From a bacterium (GTDB taxonomy: Bacteria; Zhuqueibacterota; Zhuqueibacteria; Residuimicrobiales; Krinioviventaceae): 64,000 nt of DNA. The DNA is taken from positions 124,001 through 188,000 of the forward strand of contig JAKQIY010000041.1 in assembly GCA_029561455.1 (NCBI GenBank), given 5' to 3'. The stretch's first letter is position 1; each line of letters starts with the position of its first letter. Below the pieces are notes generated by a model that was not told where the DNA came from, ran no database searches, and worked only from the letters and a program-made list of their open reading frames with translations. This document shows positions 8,549-17,841 of this stretch, in pieces. Position numbers and translations under genes: made by a program.

Positions 8549-10990
8549 ATGAATAGTTATGGTCATTTTGATGATGCAAACAGAGAGTATGTAATAACCC
8601 GGCCGGACACCCCGTTACCGTGGATCAATTACCTGGGCAGCAATGAATTTTACGGCATTATTTCCAATACCGCCGGGGGCTATACGTTTTATAAAGACGC
8701 CCGCATGAGAAGGCTGACCCGTTACCGCTACAATAATATTCCGCTGGACAGCAACGGTCGTTACCTATATATCAAGGATGGCGATACTGTATGGAATCCC
8801 ACCTGGAAGCCCACCAAAACCCCGCTGGACAGTTATGAATGCCGGCACGGCATGGGTTATACCACCATAACAGGAGTAAAGAACGGCCTGGAAGTGACGG
8901 TAGTTTTTTTTATTCCATCTATGCAAACGATTGAAATAATGGATATTCGTATTAAAAACCTCACCGGCAAGCCCAAAAACATTCGGCTGTGGAGTTTTGT
9001 GGAATGGTGCTTGTGGGATGCCTGGGATGACATGACCAATTTCCAGCGCAATTTTTCCATTGGCGAGGTGGAAGTAGAAAAAGATACGATCTTTCATAAA
9101 ACCGAATACCGCGAACGCCGCAACCACTTTGCGTTCTATTCCTGCAGTGTACCGACTTCGGGGTTCGATACCAACCGCGATGCCTTTGTCGGCATGCACA
9201 ACGGTTTGGATAATCCCCGCGCCATTCAGCAGGGTCAATGTTCGGGCAGCGTAGCGCACGGCTGGGCGCCGGTGGCTGCTCACCAGGTGGATATTACCCT
9301 TTCTCCCAATAGCGAAAAACGCCTGCATTTTTTACTGGGTTATGTGGAAAATGAACAGGACAAGAAATATAGCGCTCCCCATGTTATCAACAAGGAAAAT
9401 GCCTGGGCGGTCATCAGCCAGTTTGCCGCTCCCGGCGCTGTGGACGCCGAACTGAAAGCCCTGCATGAATACTGGAACGGCCTGTTCGCCAAATACCAGG
9501 CGGAAACAGTGGATAGCGATGTGAACCGCATGGTGAACATCTGGAACCAGTACCAGTGCATGACCACCTTTAACATGTCCCGCTCCGCATCCTTCTATGA
9601 ATCCGGTATCGGCCGCGGCATGGGTTACCGGGACAGCAACCAGGATATTCTCGGCTTTGTGCACATCATCCCCGATCGCGCCCGGCAGCGCATCCTCGAT
9701 ATTGCGGCTACGCAGTTGTCGGACGGCACCTGCTATCACCAATACCAGCCGCTTACCAAAAAAGGCAACAGTGATGTCGGCGGCGGCTTTAACGACGATC
9801 CACTGTGGCTGATCTTGTCTACAGCGTCTTATCTTAAAGAAACCGGTGATTTTACCATCTTGAATGAAAAGATTGGCTATGCGGATTTGGGCAATAAAGA
9901 TGGCGCAACATTAATGCACCACCTGGAAACCTCGTTGAATTATACTCTTAACAACCGCGGCCCGCACGGCCTGCCGCTCATCGGTCATGCGGACTGGAAT
10001 GACTGCCTGAATTTGAACTGCCACTCGGTTACCCCCGGCGAAAGCTTTCAACTGGCCGGAGATATTGGCGGCAGCGTCGCCGAATCGGTGATGATTGCCG
10101 GGTTGTTCTGCAACGCCGGAATGGAAATGGCTGGAATATACAAACAGTTAAACCAGGCGGATAAAGCGGCCACTATCGTTAAAGAAGTAGAGGGAATGAA
10201 ACAAACCGTTCTGCAGCATGGCTGGGATGGCGAATGGTTCCTGCGCGCCTATGATTTTAAAAGCCGCAAGATCGGCTCAAAGGAATGCAAGGAAGGCAAA
10301 ATCTTTATCGAAAGCCAGGGCTGGGGCGTGCTCGGCGGCATCGGCATAAAAGAGGGCAAGGCCCGCCAGGCGCTGGATAGCGTGAAAAAACATCTTGCCA
10401 CCGGCAACGGCATTATCCTGCAGCAGCCGGGCTACCAGGTGTATTACCCGGAACTGGGCGAAGTCAGTTCATATCCCCCCGGTTACAAGGAAAACGCCGG
10501 TATTTTTACGCACAACAACACCTGGATCCAGATCGCCGAAACCCTGCTGGGCGACGGCGACCAGGCGCTGGCTTATTATCGCAGTATTTGTCCCTCGACC
10601 AAAGAAGCACAGATCGATACCTACCGCGCCGAACCGTATGTGTACAGCCAAATGACCGCCGGCCGCGATGCCGCAACGCCCGGCGAGGGCAAGAATTCCT
10701 GGCTGACCGGTACGGCGTCGTGGAGCTTTGTCTCCATTTCGCAGTATATTCTCGGCGTCCGACCGGATTATAAGGGACTGGTGATCGATCCCTGCGTGCC
10801 CAAAAGCTGGAAGTCGTTCAAAGTAACGCGGGTATTTCGCGGCAAGACCTTTAACATCACTGTCAGCAATCCCAAAGGCGTTAGCAAGGGCGTGGCGTCC
10901 ATTACCGTCGACGGCCGCGCAATTAAAGGCAATACCGTTCCGGTGGATATGGGCGGCGGCGCCGTCGATGTGCAGGTGGTGATGGGATAG
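8549..10990 (+). CDS. GH94 cellobiose phosphorylase-type enzyme
   Basis: An 813-residue cytosolic protein of glycoside hydrolase family 94 (former glycosyltransferase 36). N-terminal beta-sandwich: 'YGHFDDANREYVITRPDTPL' and 'WINYLGSNEFYGIISNTAGG'. The (alpha/alpha)6 catalytic domain holds 'GIGRGMGYRDSNQDILGF'; Asp366 of 'RDSNQD' aligns with the general acid of known cellobiose phosphorylases. 'HADWNDCLNLN' and the phosphate-site region 'YPPGYKENAGIFTHNNTW' are also typical. Reaction: phosphorolysis of cellobiose to glucose 1-phosphate and glucose. Length and N-terminus match cellobiose phosphorylases better than cellodextrin or chitobiose enzymes. It is followed by a strong terminator. Confidence 0.88.
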   Translation: MNSYGHFDDANREYVITRPDTPLPWINYLGSNEFYGIISNTAGGYTFYKDARMRRLTRYRYNNIPLDSNGRYLYIKDGDTVWNPTWKPTKTPLDSYECRHGMGYTTITGVKNGLEVTVVFFIPSMQTIEIMDIRIKNLTGKPKNIRLWSFVEWCLWDAWDDMTNFQRNFSIGEVEVEKDTIFHKTEYRERRNHFAFYSCSVPTSGFDTNRDAFVGMHNGLDNPRAIQQGQCSGSVAHGWAPVAAHQVDITLSPNSEKRLHFLLGYVENEQDKKYSAPHVINKENAWAVISQFAAPGAVDAELKALHEYWNGLFAKYQAETVDSDVNRMVNIWNQYQCMTTFNMSRSASFYESGIGRGMGYRDSNQDILGFVHIIPDRARQRILDIAATQLSDGTCYHQYQPLTKKGNSDVGGGFNDDPLWLILSTASYLKETGDFTILNEKIGYADLGNKDGATLMHHLETSLNYTLNNRGPHGLPLIGHADWNDCLNLNCHSVTPGESFQLAGDIGGSVAESVMIAGLFCNAGMEMAGIYKQLNQADKAATIVKEVEGMKQTVLQHGWDGEWFLRAYDFKSRKIGSKECKEGKIFIESQGWGVLGGIGIKEGKARQALDSVKKHLATGNGIILQQPGYQVYYPELGEVSSYPPGYKENAGIFTHNNTWIQIAETLLGDGDQALAYYRSICPSTKEAQIDTYRAEPYVYSQMTAGRDAATPGEGKNSWLTGTASWSFVSISQYILGVRPDYKGLVIDPCVPKSWKSFKVTRVFRGKTFNITVSNPKGVSKGVASITVDGRAIKGNTVPVDMGGGAVDVQVVMG

Positions 10991-10997
10991 GAAAATG

Positions 10998-11025
10998 AAA
11001 GGCGATCTGACGGATCGCCTTTTTG
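10998..11025 (+). terminator. Rho-independent terminator after the GH94 gene
   Basis: AAGGCGATC, short loop TGACG, GATCGCCT then TTTTTG. An 8-bp GC-rich stem with a T-run, starting 8 bp after the stop codon. Confidence 0.85.
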
Positions 11026-11053
11026 ATTTGCATAGTATTTACCTGTTTATAAT

Positions 11054-11099
11054 CCTGGTACGAAAAAAAAGCGCGGATACGAAAAATATTCGTACCAGG
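11054..11099. repeat. Inverted repeat, 11-bp arms
   Basis: CCTGGTACGAA (11054-11064) and TTCGTACCAGG (11089-11099) are perfect complements around a 24-bp AT-rich loop. There is no T-run on either side, so a terminator is not favoured. It lies 190 bp before the tandem lipoprotein genes and could be an operator or a mobile-repeat relic. Confidence 0.5.
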
Positions 11100-11288
11100 T
11101 GAGGTTTTTTGATTTTTCTTTGATGTCGTATTCTCTTAAATATTAGATAGTTAAGCGCTTATTTCTTTTGGCATTTTATTTGTAAGGGGTACAGAGTTGT
11201 TCACAACGTTATTCCAGGAAATATTATTCGGAACTTTAAGCTATCGCCGGTTTTTTCGTCGAGGAGCACAATATTTTTTGAGGTATCC

Positions 11289-13022
11289 ATGAAAAAATCT
11301 GTTTTGCTAGCCATCTTCTTTACAAGTCTTTTGCTTTGCGCCGGCTGCCATAAACATATTAATGATCCGATGAAAGGTAATGGCGCTTTTGAGCTTTCCG
11401 GGATTCTGTTCTGCAACCACCATCCCCTGGTCGGAGCGCAGGTATCCATTGCCGAAAATGACAAATTCACCGCTACGTCAACGGACAGCGGCACATTTGT
11501 AATGCACGATCTGCCGCAAGGGAATTATACCCTGCAGATAGATAAAACCTTTAACGATAACGCGTTTTTGCAGGTAACCCACACTATAACCATAAAAGAC
11601 GATCTCGCCCTCGATACGCTTTATCTGCCGCTCGCGCCCCGGCTTTACCAGGTGGCGGAAAACCGGCAAAACAGCGTCTCCCTGCGCTGGAATAAAACCG
11701 ATGCGCCGGATTTCAAAAGCTATCGCCTCTATCGCCACAACAGCGACACGATTACCGATGAAACTGGTGAACTGATCTACACCGGCAATGCCATTACCGA
11801 CACCACGTTTCAGGATACGACCCTGCAAAGCGCCACTACTTATTATTATCGCTTGTATACTTTTACGACTCCAGGCAAGAGCGGCGGCAGTAATGTGTTA
11901 AGCGCGACCACAAAGGAACCTGAACCGCCGCTTATTTTTTTTGGCAATAAAAACAGCAATGATTATATCAATGACTTTAAAGCCACTTCTGATGGCGGGA
12001 TAATTATTGCCGGAACGACTAGAGGTCTCTATAACGCCTGGTATGTAAAACTTGACGCTAATATGCATGTGCAATGGAATAAATTTTTGGATAAAGAATC
12101 TGCCTTCAACAGTGTCATTCAATCTGTAGACGGCGGTTTTAATTTCACCGGTTCGGTGGGAGAAGATTTATTGGTCCTGAAAACCGACGCCGCCGGGAAT
12201 ACAGAGTGGGAAAAAAGTTATGATTTTGGAATGCATGATTGTGGGAATGATATCCTCCAAATAAATAATGGTAACTATTACCTGGTCGGCTATTCGGAAA
12301 TAAAAACAAATTATGACCGTTCTAGGTTAAGGGCAACCATGTTAATTTTAAATAATAGTGGTGATCTAGTCTTGCAAAAATTTATTGCTAACCCACCGGG
12401 GTATAACGAAGATTATAAAAGTAGGTGCTTAAAAATAATAACAGCTAATGATGGTGGTTTTATTGTCTTGTTAAATACCTCGATTTTTACTTACCAGTTA
12501 TTCTTTACAAAAATTGATGAAACAGGTAATGTTTTAGATCAAAAATTTATCATTCACGAATGGCCAAAGGGTTATATTTATCCAACTCCGGACCGTAATG
12601 GGTATATGTTGATTGGCGAGTTTAATAATCAAGGTATTGCTCCTCAATTGTATTTCGCCAAAATTGATAATTCGGGTAATAAACAGTGGGAAAAATTATA
12701 TGCTGAAGGCAAAGGCTATTCCGGGTATTTACTGCCTGATGGTTCTTGTTTGGGAGTCGGGTATTATAATTATAGAGTACCGCCAATATATAATGAATTA
12801 AATATACCGAGGATTATACACTTGGATACTGATGGAAATTTAATCTCTGATTTTAAACTGACAGGTTATGATAATCCAAAATCGCCCGGATATTACTTTA
12901 TCGGAAAAGGTATTCTGAAATATGACGATGAACACTACATTCTGATAGGTGAAAAAGGGAATCCCATTAATAACAGCATCGATGGTTTTGCCACCATTCG
13001 CCCGTGGTCGGAGTTGGAATGA
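11289..13022 (+). CDS. Tandem surface lipoprotein 1 (regulatory-like, Fn3-like and repeat domain)
   Basis: A 577-residue lipoprotein: signal peptide with lipobox LCAGC (Cys20). Next a carboxypeptidase-regulatory-like beta-sandwich ('SGILFCNHHPLVGAQVSIAE', 'GTFVMHDLPQGNYTLQI'). Then a fibronectin-III-like domain ('ENRQNSVSLRWN', 'TYYYRLYTFTTPGKSGGSN'). The C-terminal domain of about 350 residues has repeated 'DGGIIIAG...W.VKLD...QWNK' units, as in beta-propeller-like WxKxD repeats. It ends 'FATIRPWSELE', shared with the next two genes. It is the first of three tandem paralogues 27-29 bp apart, probably one operon. Function unknown; a cell-surface binding role is inferred from architecture. Confidence 0.8.
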   Translation: MKKSVLLAIFFTSLLLCAGCHKHINDPMKGNGAFELSGILFCNHHPLVGAQVSIAENDKFTATSTDSGTFVMHDLPQGNYTLQIDKTFNDNAFLQVTHTITIKDDLALDTLYLPLAPRLYQVAENRQNSVSLRWNKTDAPDFKSYRLYRHNSDTITDETGELIYTGNAITDTTFQDTTLQSATTYYYRLYTFTTPGKSGGSNVLSATTKEPEPPLIFFGNKNSNDYINDFKATSDGGIIIAGTTRGLYNAWYVKLDANMHVQWNKFLDKESAFNSVIQSVDGGFNFTGSVGEDLLVLKTDAAGNTEWEKSYDFGMHDCGNDILQINNGNYYLVGYSEIKTNYDRSRLRATMLILNNSGDLVLQKFIANPPGYNEDYKSRCLKIITANDGGFIVLLNTSIFTYQLFFTKIDETGNVLDQKFIIHEWPKGYIYPTPDRNGYMLIGEFNNQGIAPQLYFAKIDNSGNKQWEKLYAEGKGYSGYLLPDGSCLGVGYYNYRVPPIYNELNIPRIIHLDTDGNLISDFKLTGYDNPKSPGYYFIGKGILKYDDEHYILIGEKGNPINNSIDGFATIRPWSELE

Positions 13023-13050
13023 ATTTTAAATTTATTAATATGAGGTATCC

Positions 13051-15786
13051 ATGAAAAACACTGTCCGGTTATTTACTGTTATTATGCTGGTGCTGCTTTG
13101 CGCCGGCTGCCATAATCATATCAATGACCCGGTGACGGGAAACGGCGCGTTTGACCTTTCCGGGGTGCTGTTCTACAACCACAATCCCCTGCCCGGAGCG
13201 CAGGTCTCCATAGCCGAAAATGACAAATTCACCGCCACGTCAACGGACAGCGGTACATTTGTGATGCGCGATCTGCCGCAAGGAAAGTATACCCTGCAAA
13301 TAGATAAAACCTTTAACGATAACGCGTTTTTGCAGGTAACCCGCACTGTAACCATAAAAGGCGATCTCGCCCTCGATACTCTTTATCTGCCGCTGATCCC
13401 CCGGCTTTTCCAGATCGCGGAAAACCGGCAAAACAGCGTCTCCCTGCGTTGGAATGTAACCGATACGCCGGATTTCAAAAGCTATCGCCTCTATCGCCAT
13501 AACAGTAACACAATTAGCGATGAAAGCGGCGACCTGGTCTACACCGGCAATGCCATTACCGATACCACCTTCCAGGATACAACCCTGCAAAGCAGCGCTT
13601 CGTATTATTACCGGCTCTATACATTTACGACTCCAGGCAAGATCGGGGGGAGTAATGTTCTGAGGGCTTTTGATGAGTTCACCGGGCGTCTTACAGGGAC
13701 TCTGCTGTATCAAAACTTACCTCTCGCCGGGGCAAGCATTTCGGTTATCGAATTGCCGGCGCTCACAGTGACTTCAAATGAGGATGGTACTTTTATTTTG
13801 CAGCCGGCGCCCAATGGTTCTTATCATCTCCGCATTCAAAAAGCCTTTGCCGACAACTCTTTTCTGGATTATTCCATCGAGGCGGTATTAGATAACGAAT
13901 TGAACCTTGGCGCTATTGCCTTGCCGAATGTGCCGCTGCTGAAGCAACTCAACACGAACACAAACTCTGTGACTCTAGTTTGGAATCCGACGACATGTCC
14001 GGATTTTCAAAAATATCAGTTGTACCGGCATACATTGGCAACCGTAAGTGATGAAACGGGAAGTGTTGTTTATACAGCGAATAGTATTACCGATACTTTG
14101 TTTACCGATAATACTGTAGTGACCGGGACTGATTATTTTTACCGGTTGTATTGCTATTCAAAGCAGGGAAAAATCACCGGCAGTAATGTCCTTTCCCCGA
14201 TAATTCATATAACCGGCGCGATTAGCGGTACTTTGCAATATCAGAATACCCCCCTGGCCGGGGCAACGGTTACACTAACAGAATTACCGGATATTTCCGC
14301 TACTTCATCCACAGACGGCGGTTTTTTACTCCAACCTGTTGCTAATGGAGACTATCATCTCCGCATTCAAAAAACCTTTGCCGATAATTCTTTTCTGGAT
14401 TATTCTATCGCTGCAGTTCTTGACAACGAATTGAACCTGGGCGCTATCGCTTTGCCGATAGTATCCCTGCTGCTGCCGAATCCTGTAGTCACAGATAGTT
14501 CTGTCACCCTCTCCTGGAGCCTGACCGATGCCACTAATTTTTCTGCATATAAACTCTACCGCCACACCCAGGACAATTTTACCGATGCCAATGGTGAATT
14601 GATTTTTACAGGTGATAACATCAATGTTTGTACTTTTACAGATAACAACCTGCAAAGCGCCACCACCTATTATTATCGCCTTTATACCTTTACCTCACAG
14701 GGCAAGATCGGCGGCAGTAATGTTTTGAGCGCAACAACAAAGGAACCTGAACCGCCGCTCATCTTCTTTGGCAATGAAAACAGCGATGATTATATTAACG
14801 ATTTTATACCTACACTGGATGGCGGTATTGTAGTGGTCGGGTATACTACCGATTCGAATAACAATCAAAAAGGCTGGTTAGTTAAACTTGATCATACCAT
14901 GAAGGTGCAATGGGAAAAAATAATAGATAAATATGAATTAAAAAGTGTCATTCAAACTTTAGATGGATGTTTTGTACTTACCGGTTCATTTAAGGGATAT
15001 CTACTAGTCATGAAAATAAATACCAGCGGTGAGACTGAATGGGAACAAACTTTCAAAGATATTTCCGGTCCTGGTATGGATGTGTTACAAACCCAGAATG
15101 GTGATTATTATGTAATAAGTTATACGTGCCGATTGCTAAAACTTGATTCAAATGGAAATCAACAATGGGAAAAAAGATTATCCACAACGCAAAAAGGCTC
15201 AAAAATAATTAAAGCCAATGATGGAGGATATATAGTATCAGTATCAAATTTTGTCTGGAATTCGTCTTCCTTAAAATTTTTTAAAATTGATGACGAGGGT
15301 AGTATATTAAAGGAATCTGAATCAATTGCTTGGCGATCCGGAGGAAAAATTTATAATACTAAAGATCAAAATGGTTATTTGATAGTTGGCGGTGCATTCT
15401 ATGAAGGTAGTAGTTATATGAGTTACATTAAAATAGATAATCAAGTCAATGTTCTGTGGGAAAAAAGATTAAGCGGTCATGGGTCTTCAGGTTACCTGCG
15501 CGATGATGGTACTTTTTACGGAGTTGGTTATAATACTGGTTCTTCTAATATTTATGATGATCCTAGTCAACCCTGTATTATCCATATCAATTCTGAAGGC
15601 GCAATTCTTAAAGATATTAAATTAGGAAAAAGTGTTATGTATTTTTATGGATATGGAATAGTAAATTATGACCATGACCATTATTTATTAATTGGTACTA
15701 AAGATCGTCTTTGTGATCCGCAATATTGGATTAATAAAGATCTTGACGCTTTTGTCACCATCCGTCCCTGGTCGGAGTTGGAATGA
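13051..15786 (+). CDS. Tandem surface lipoprotein 2 (three regulatory-like/Fn3-like modules)
   Basis: The 911-residue long form of the family. Lipobox LCAGC (Cys20). The regulatory-like plus Fn3-like module is present three times (about 30-205, 208-385, 390-560). The second and third share 'LRIQKxFADNSFLDYSI.A' and 'LDNELNLGAIALP', so they arose by internal duplication. The C-terminal WxKxD repeat domain ends 'FVTIRPWSELE'. Its first module is nearly identical in DNA to those of the neighbours, and its C-terminal third is nearly identical to that of gene 3. Length variation by module gain and C-terminal exchange suggests an antigenically or ligand-variable surface protein; this is inference. 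Confidence 0.8.
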   Translation: MKNTVRLFTVIMLVLLCAGCHNHINDPVTGNGAFDLSGVLFYNHNPLPGAQVSIAENDKFTATSTDSGTFVMRDLPQGKYTLQIDKTFNDNAFLQVTRTVTIKGDLALDTLYLPLIPRLFQIAENRQNSVSLRWNVTDTPDFKSYRLYRHNSNTISDESGDLVYTGNAITDTTFQDTTLQSSASYYYRLYTFTTPGKIGGSNVLRAFDEFTGRLTGTLLYQNLPLAGASISVIELPALTVTSNEDGTFILQPAPNGSYHLRIQKAFADNSFLDYSIEAVLDNELNLGAIALPNVPLLKQLNTNTNSVTLVWNPTTCPDFQKYQLYRHTLATVSDETGSVVYTANSITDTLFTDNTVVTGTDYFYRLYCYSKQGKITGSNVLSPIIHITGAISGTLQYQNTPLAGATVTLTELPDISATSSTDGGFLLQPVANGDYHLRIQKTFADNSFLDYSIAAVLDNELNLGAIALPIVSLLLPNPVVTDSSVTLSWSLTDATNFSAYKLYRHTQDNFTDANGELIFTGDNINVCTFTDNNLQSATTYYYRLYTFTSQGKIGGSNVLSATTKEPEPPLIFFGNENSDDYINDFIPTLDGGIVVVGYTTDSNNNQKGWLVKLDHTMKVQWEKIIDKYELKSVIQTLDGCFVLTGSFKGYLLVMKINTSGETEWEQTFKDISGPGMDVLQTQNGDYYVISYTCRLLKLDSNGNQQWEKRLSTTQKGSKIIKANDGGYIVSVSNFVWNSSSLKFFKIDDEGSILKESESIAWRSGGKIYNTKDQNGYLIVGGAFYEGSSYMSYIKIDNQVNVLWEKRLSGHGSSGYLRDDGTFYGVGYNTGSSNIYDDPSQPCIIHINSEGAILKDIKLGKSVMYFYGYGIVNYDHDHYLLIGTKDRLCDPQYWINKDLDAFVTIRPWSELE

Positions 15787-15812
15787 ACTTTTTATATTAA
15801 TATGAGGGAACC

Positions 15813-17486
15813 ATGAAAAACACTGTCCGGTTATTAATTGTTATTATCCTGGTCCTGATTTGCGTCGGGTGCCATAAACATATTAATGATCCGATGAAAG
15901 GTAATGGCGCTTTTGAGCTTTCCGGGATTCTGTTCTACAACCATAATCCCCTGCCCGGAGCGCAGGTATCTCTTGCCGAAAATGCCAAATTCACCGCTAC
16001 GTCAACGGACAGCGGCACATTTGTGATGCGCGATCTGCCGCAAGGGAATTATACCCTGCAGATAGATAAAACCTTTAACGATAACGCGTTTTTGCAGGTA
16101 ACCCGTACTGTAACCATAAAAGGCGATCTCGCCCTCGATACTCTTTACCTGCCGCTCGCGCCCCGGCTTTACCAGGTGGCGGAAAACCGGCAAAACAGCG
16201 TTTCCCTGCGTTGGAATGTAACCGATGCGACGGATTTCAAAAGCTATCGCCTCTATCGCCATAACAGCGACACAATTAGCGATGAAAGCGGCGACCTGGT
16301 CTACACCGGCACTGCCCTCACCGATACCACGTTTCAGGACACGACCCTGCAAAGCGCCACTACTTATTATTATCGCCTGTATACTTTTACTGCCCAGGGC
16401 AAGATCGGGGGGAGTAATGTTCTAACCGCGACAACAAAAGACCCCGAACCGCCGCTCATCTTCTTTGGCAATGAAAACAGCAGTGATAATATCACTGATT
16501 TTAAATCGACTACAGATGGCGGAATTATTATTGCGGGTTATACTACTCCCTCTTCAGGTATTAACAACGCATGGTGCATAAAACTCGATGCGACAATGCA
16601 AGTACAATGGAATAAAGTTTTGGATAAGGAATCAGCCTTTAACAGCGTGATTCATACTGCGGATGGCGGTTTTGTTTTTACGGGTTCGGCGGGAGAGGAT
16701 GTGCTGGTTCTAAAAACCGACGCCGCCGGCAATACTGAATGGGAAAAAACTGTCAATGATGTTCCTGACGCTGGTATGGATATTTTACAAACCAATGATG
16801 GTGACTATTATGTAATAAGTTATACCTGCCAATTGCTTAAACTTGATTCAAATGGAAATCAACAATGGAAAAGAAGATTATCCACAACTCAAAAAGGCTC
16901 AAAAATAATTAACGCCAATGATGGCGGATATGTTGTATCAGTATCAAAGTTTGTCTGGAATTCGTCTTCCTTAAAATTTTTAAAAATTGATGACGAGGGT
17001 AGTATATTGAAGGAATCTGAATCATTTGCTTGGCGATCCGGAGGAAATATGTATAATACAATAGATCAAAATGGTTATTTGATAGTTGGCGGTGCATTCT
17101 ATGAAGGTAGTAGTTATATGAGTTACATTAAAATAGATAATCAAGTCAATGTTCTGTGGGAAAAAAGATTAAGCGGTCATGGCTCTTCAGGTTACCTGCG
17201 CGATGACGGAACATTCTATGGCGTCGGGTTCAATAGTGATGATAATGTGTATGGTTTTTATCCTAGTCACCCCTGGATTGTTCATATCGATTCTGAAGGC
17301 AATGTTCTTAAAGATATTAATATTGGTGAGACAGCTTGGTATTTTGAAGGATATGGAATATTAAATTATGATCAAGAGCATTATATATTAATTGGTACCA
17401 AAGATCGTCTTTGTGATCCGCAATATTGGATTAATAAAGATCTTGACGCTTTTGTCACCATCCGTCCCTGGTCGGAATTGGAATGA
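15813..17486 (+). CDS. Tandem surface lipoprotein 3 (mosaic of genes 1 and 2)
   Basis: A 557-residue lipoprotein, lipobox ICVGC (Cys20), with the same plan as gene 1: one regulatory-like module, one Fn3-like module and the WxKxD repeat domain ending 'FVTIRPWSELE'. The sequence is a patchwork. The signal peptide (MKNTVRL) is of gene-2 type, 'HKHINDPMKGNGAFELSGIL' is identical to gene 1, and 'FYNHNPLPGAQVS' is of gene-2 type. 'DKESAFNSVI' to 'LVLKTDAAGNTEWEK' follows gene 1, and 'YYVISYTCQLLKLDSNGNQQ' to the end follows gene 2. This indicates gene conversion among the three copies. Confidence 0.8.
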   Translation: MKNTVRLLIVIILVLICVGCHKHINDPMKGNGAFELSGILFYNHNPLPGAQVSLAENAKFTATSTDSGTFVMRDLPQGNYTLQIDKTFNDNAFLQVTRTVTIKGDLALDTLYLPLAPRLYQVAENRQNSVSLRWNVTDATDFKSYRLYRHNSDTISDESGDLVYTGTALTDTTFQDTTLQSATTYYYRLYTFTAQGKIGGSNVLTATTKDPEPPLIFFGNENSSDNITDFKSTTDGGIIIAGYTTPSSGINNAWCIKLDATMQVQWNKVLDKESAFNSVIHTADGGFVFTGSAGEDVLVLKTDAAGNTEWEKTVNDVPDAGMDILQTNDGDYYVISYTCQLLKLDSNGNQQWKRRLSTTQKGSKIINANDGGYVVSVSKFVWNSSSLKFLKIDDEGSILKESESFAWRSGGNMYNTIDQNGYLIVGGAFYEGSSYMSYIKIDNQVNVLWEKRLSGHGSSGYLRDDGTFYGVGFNSDDNVYGFYPSHPWIVHIDSEGNVLKDINIGETAWYFEGYGILNYDQEHYILIGTKDRLCDPQYWINKDLDAFVTIRPWSELE

Positions 17487-17569
17487 AGGTCAAGACACTA
17501 AAACAAAAAAATTTACTTTATGTTTTTTTTTATTATATTTACCAAAAGCACTATTTTTAAAAGAGAACA

Positions 17570-17752
17570 ATGAAAATTAAAGAACAACTCTCCCTGGCAT
17601 ATCCATTGGGAAAAACCAGGGCAGGACAGACATATAAAGAAAAGCTAACTACTTTGTTGCAAAGCGACCTTGATTTTCATAACCAGTCCAGCAGCTATGC
17701 CACCCATAATTTTCATTCTTTTCCGGCAAAATTTCTTTGTTGTTGTATTTGA
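17570..17752 (+). pseudogene. N-terminal stump of a DNA methyltransferase
   Basis: 60 codons ending soon after 'SSSYATHNFHSFPAKF', which matches the N-terminal 'H-x-xHSxPAKF' signature preceding the first SAM motif of many type II N4/N6 DNA methyltransferases. The protein then runs into 'LCCCI' and a stop, so all catalytic motifs are gone. It is directly upstream of an NgoMIV-like endonuclease gene and is therefore read as the deleted partner methylase. It could alternatively be a non-functional leader peptide. Confidence 0.65.
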
Positions 17753-17841
17753 ATCTTTTTCTTTTTGCAACTTGAACAGTGCATGAATAGAGTATGCAAT
17801 TGGTTTTTTAACCGGTTAAATTTGAATAAGGGGAATCAAAA

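Noticed and set aside
11054-11099. Inverted repeat as a terminator
   Set aside because: No T-run on either strand and a good terminator already lies 30 bp upstream.
13051-15786. Regular repeats suggestive of a CRISPR-like array
   Set aside because: Repeats are hundreds of bases long, in frame and encode folded domains; no short spacer-repeat pattern.
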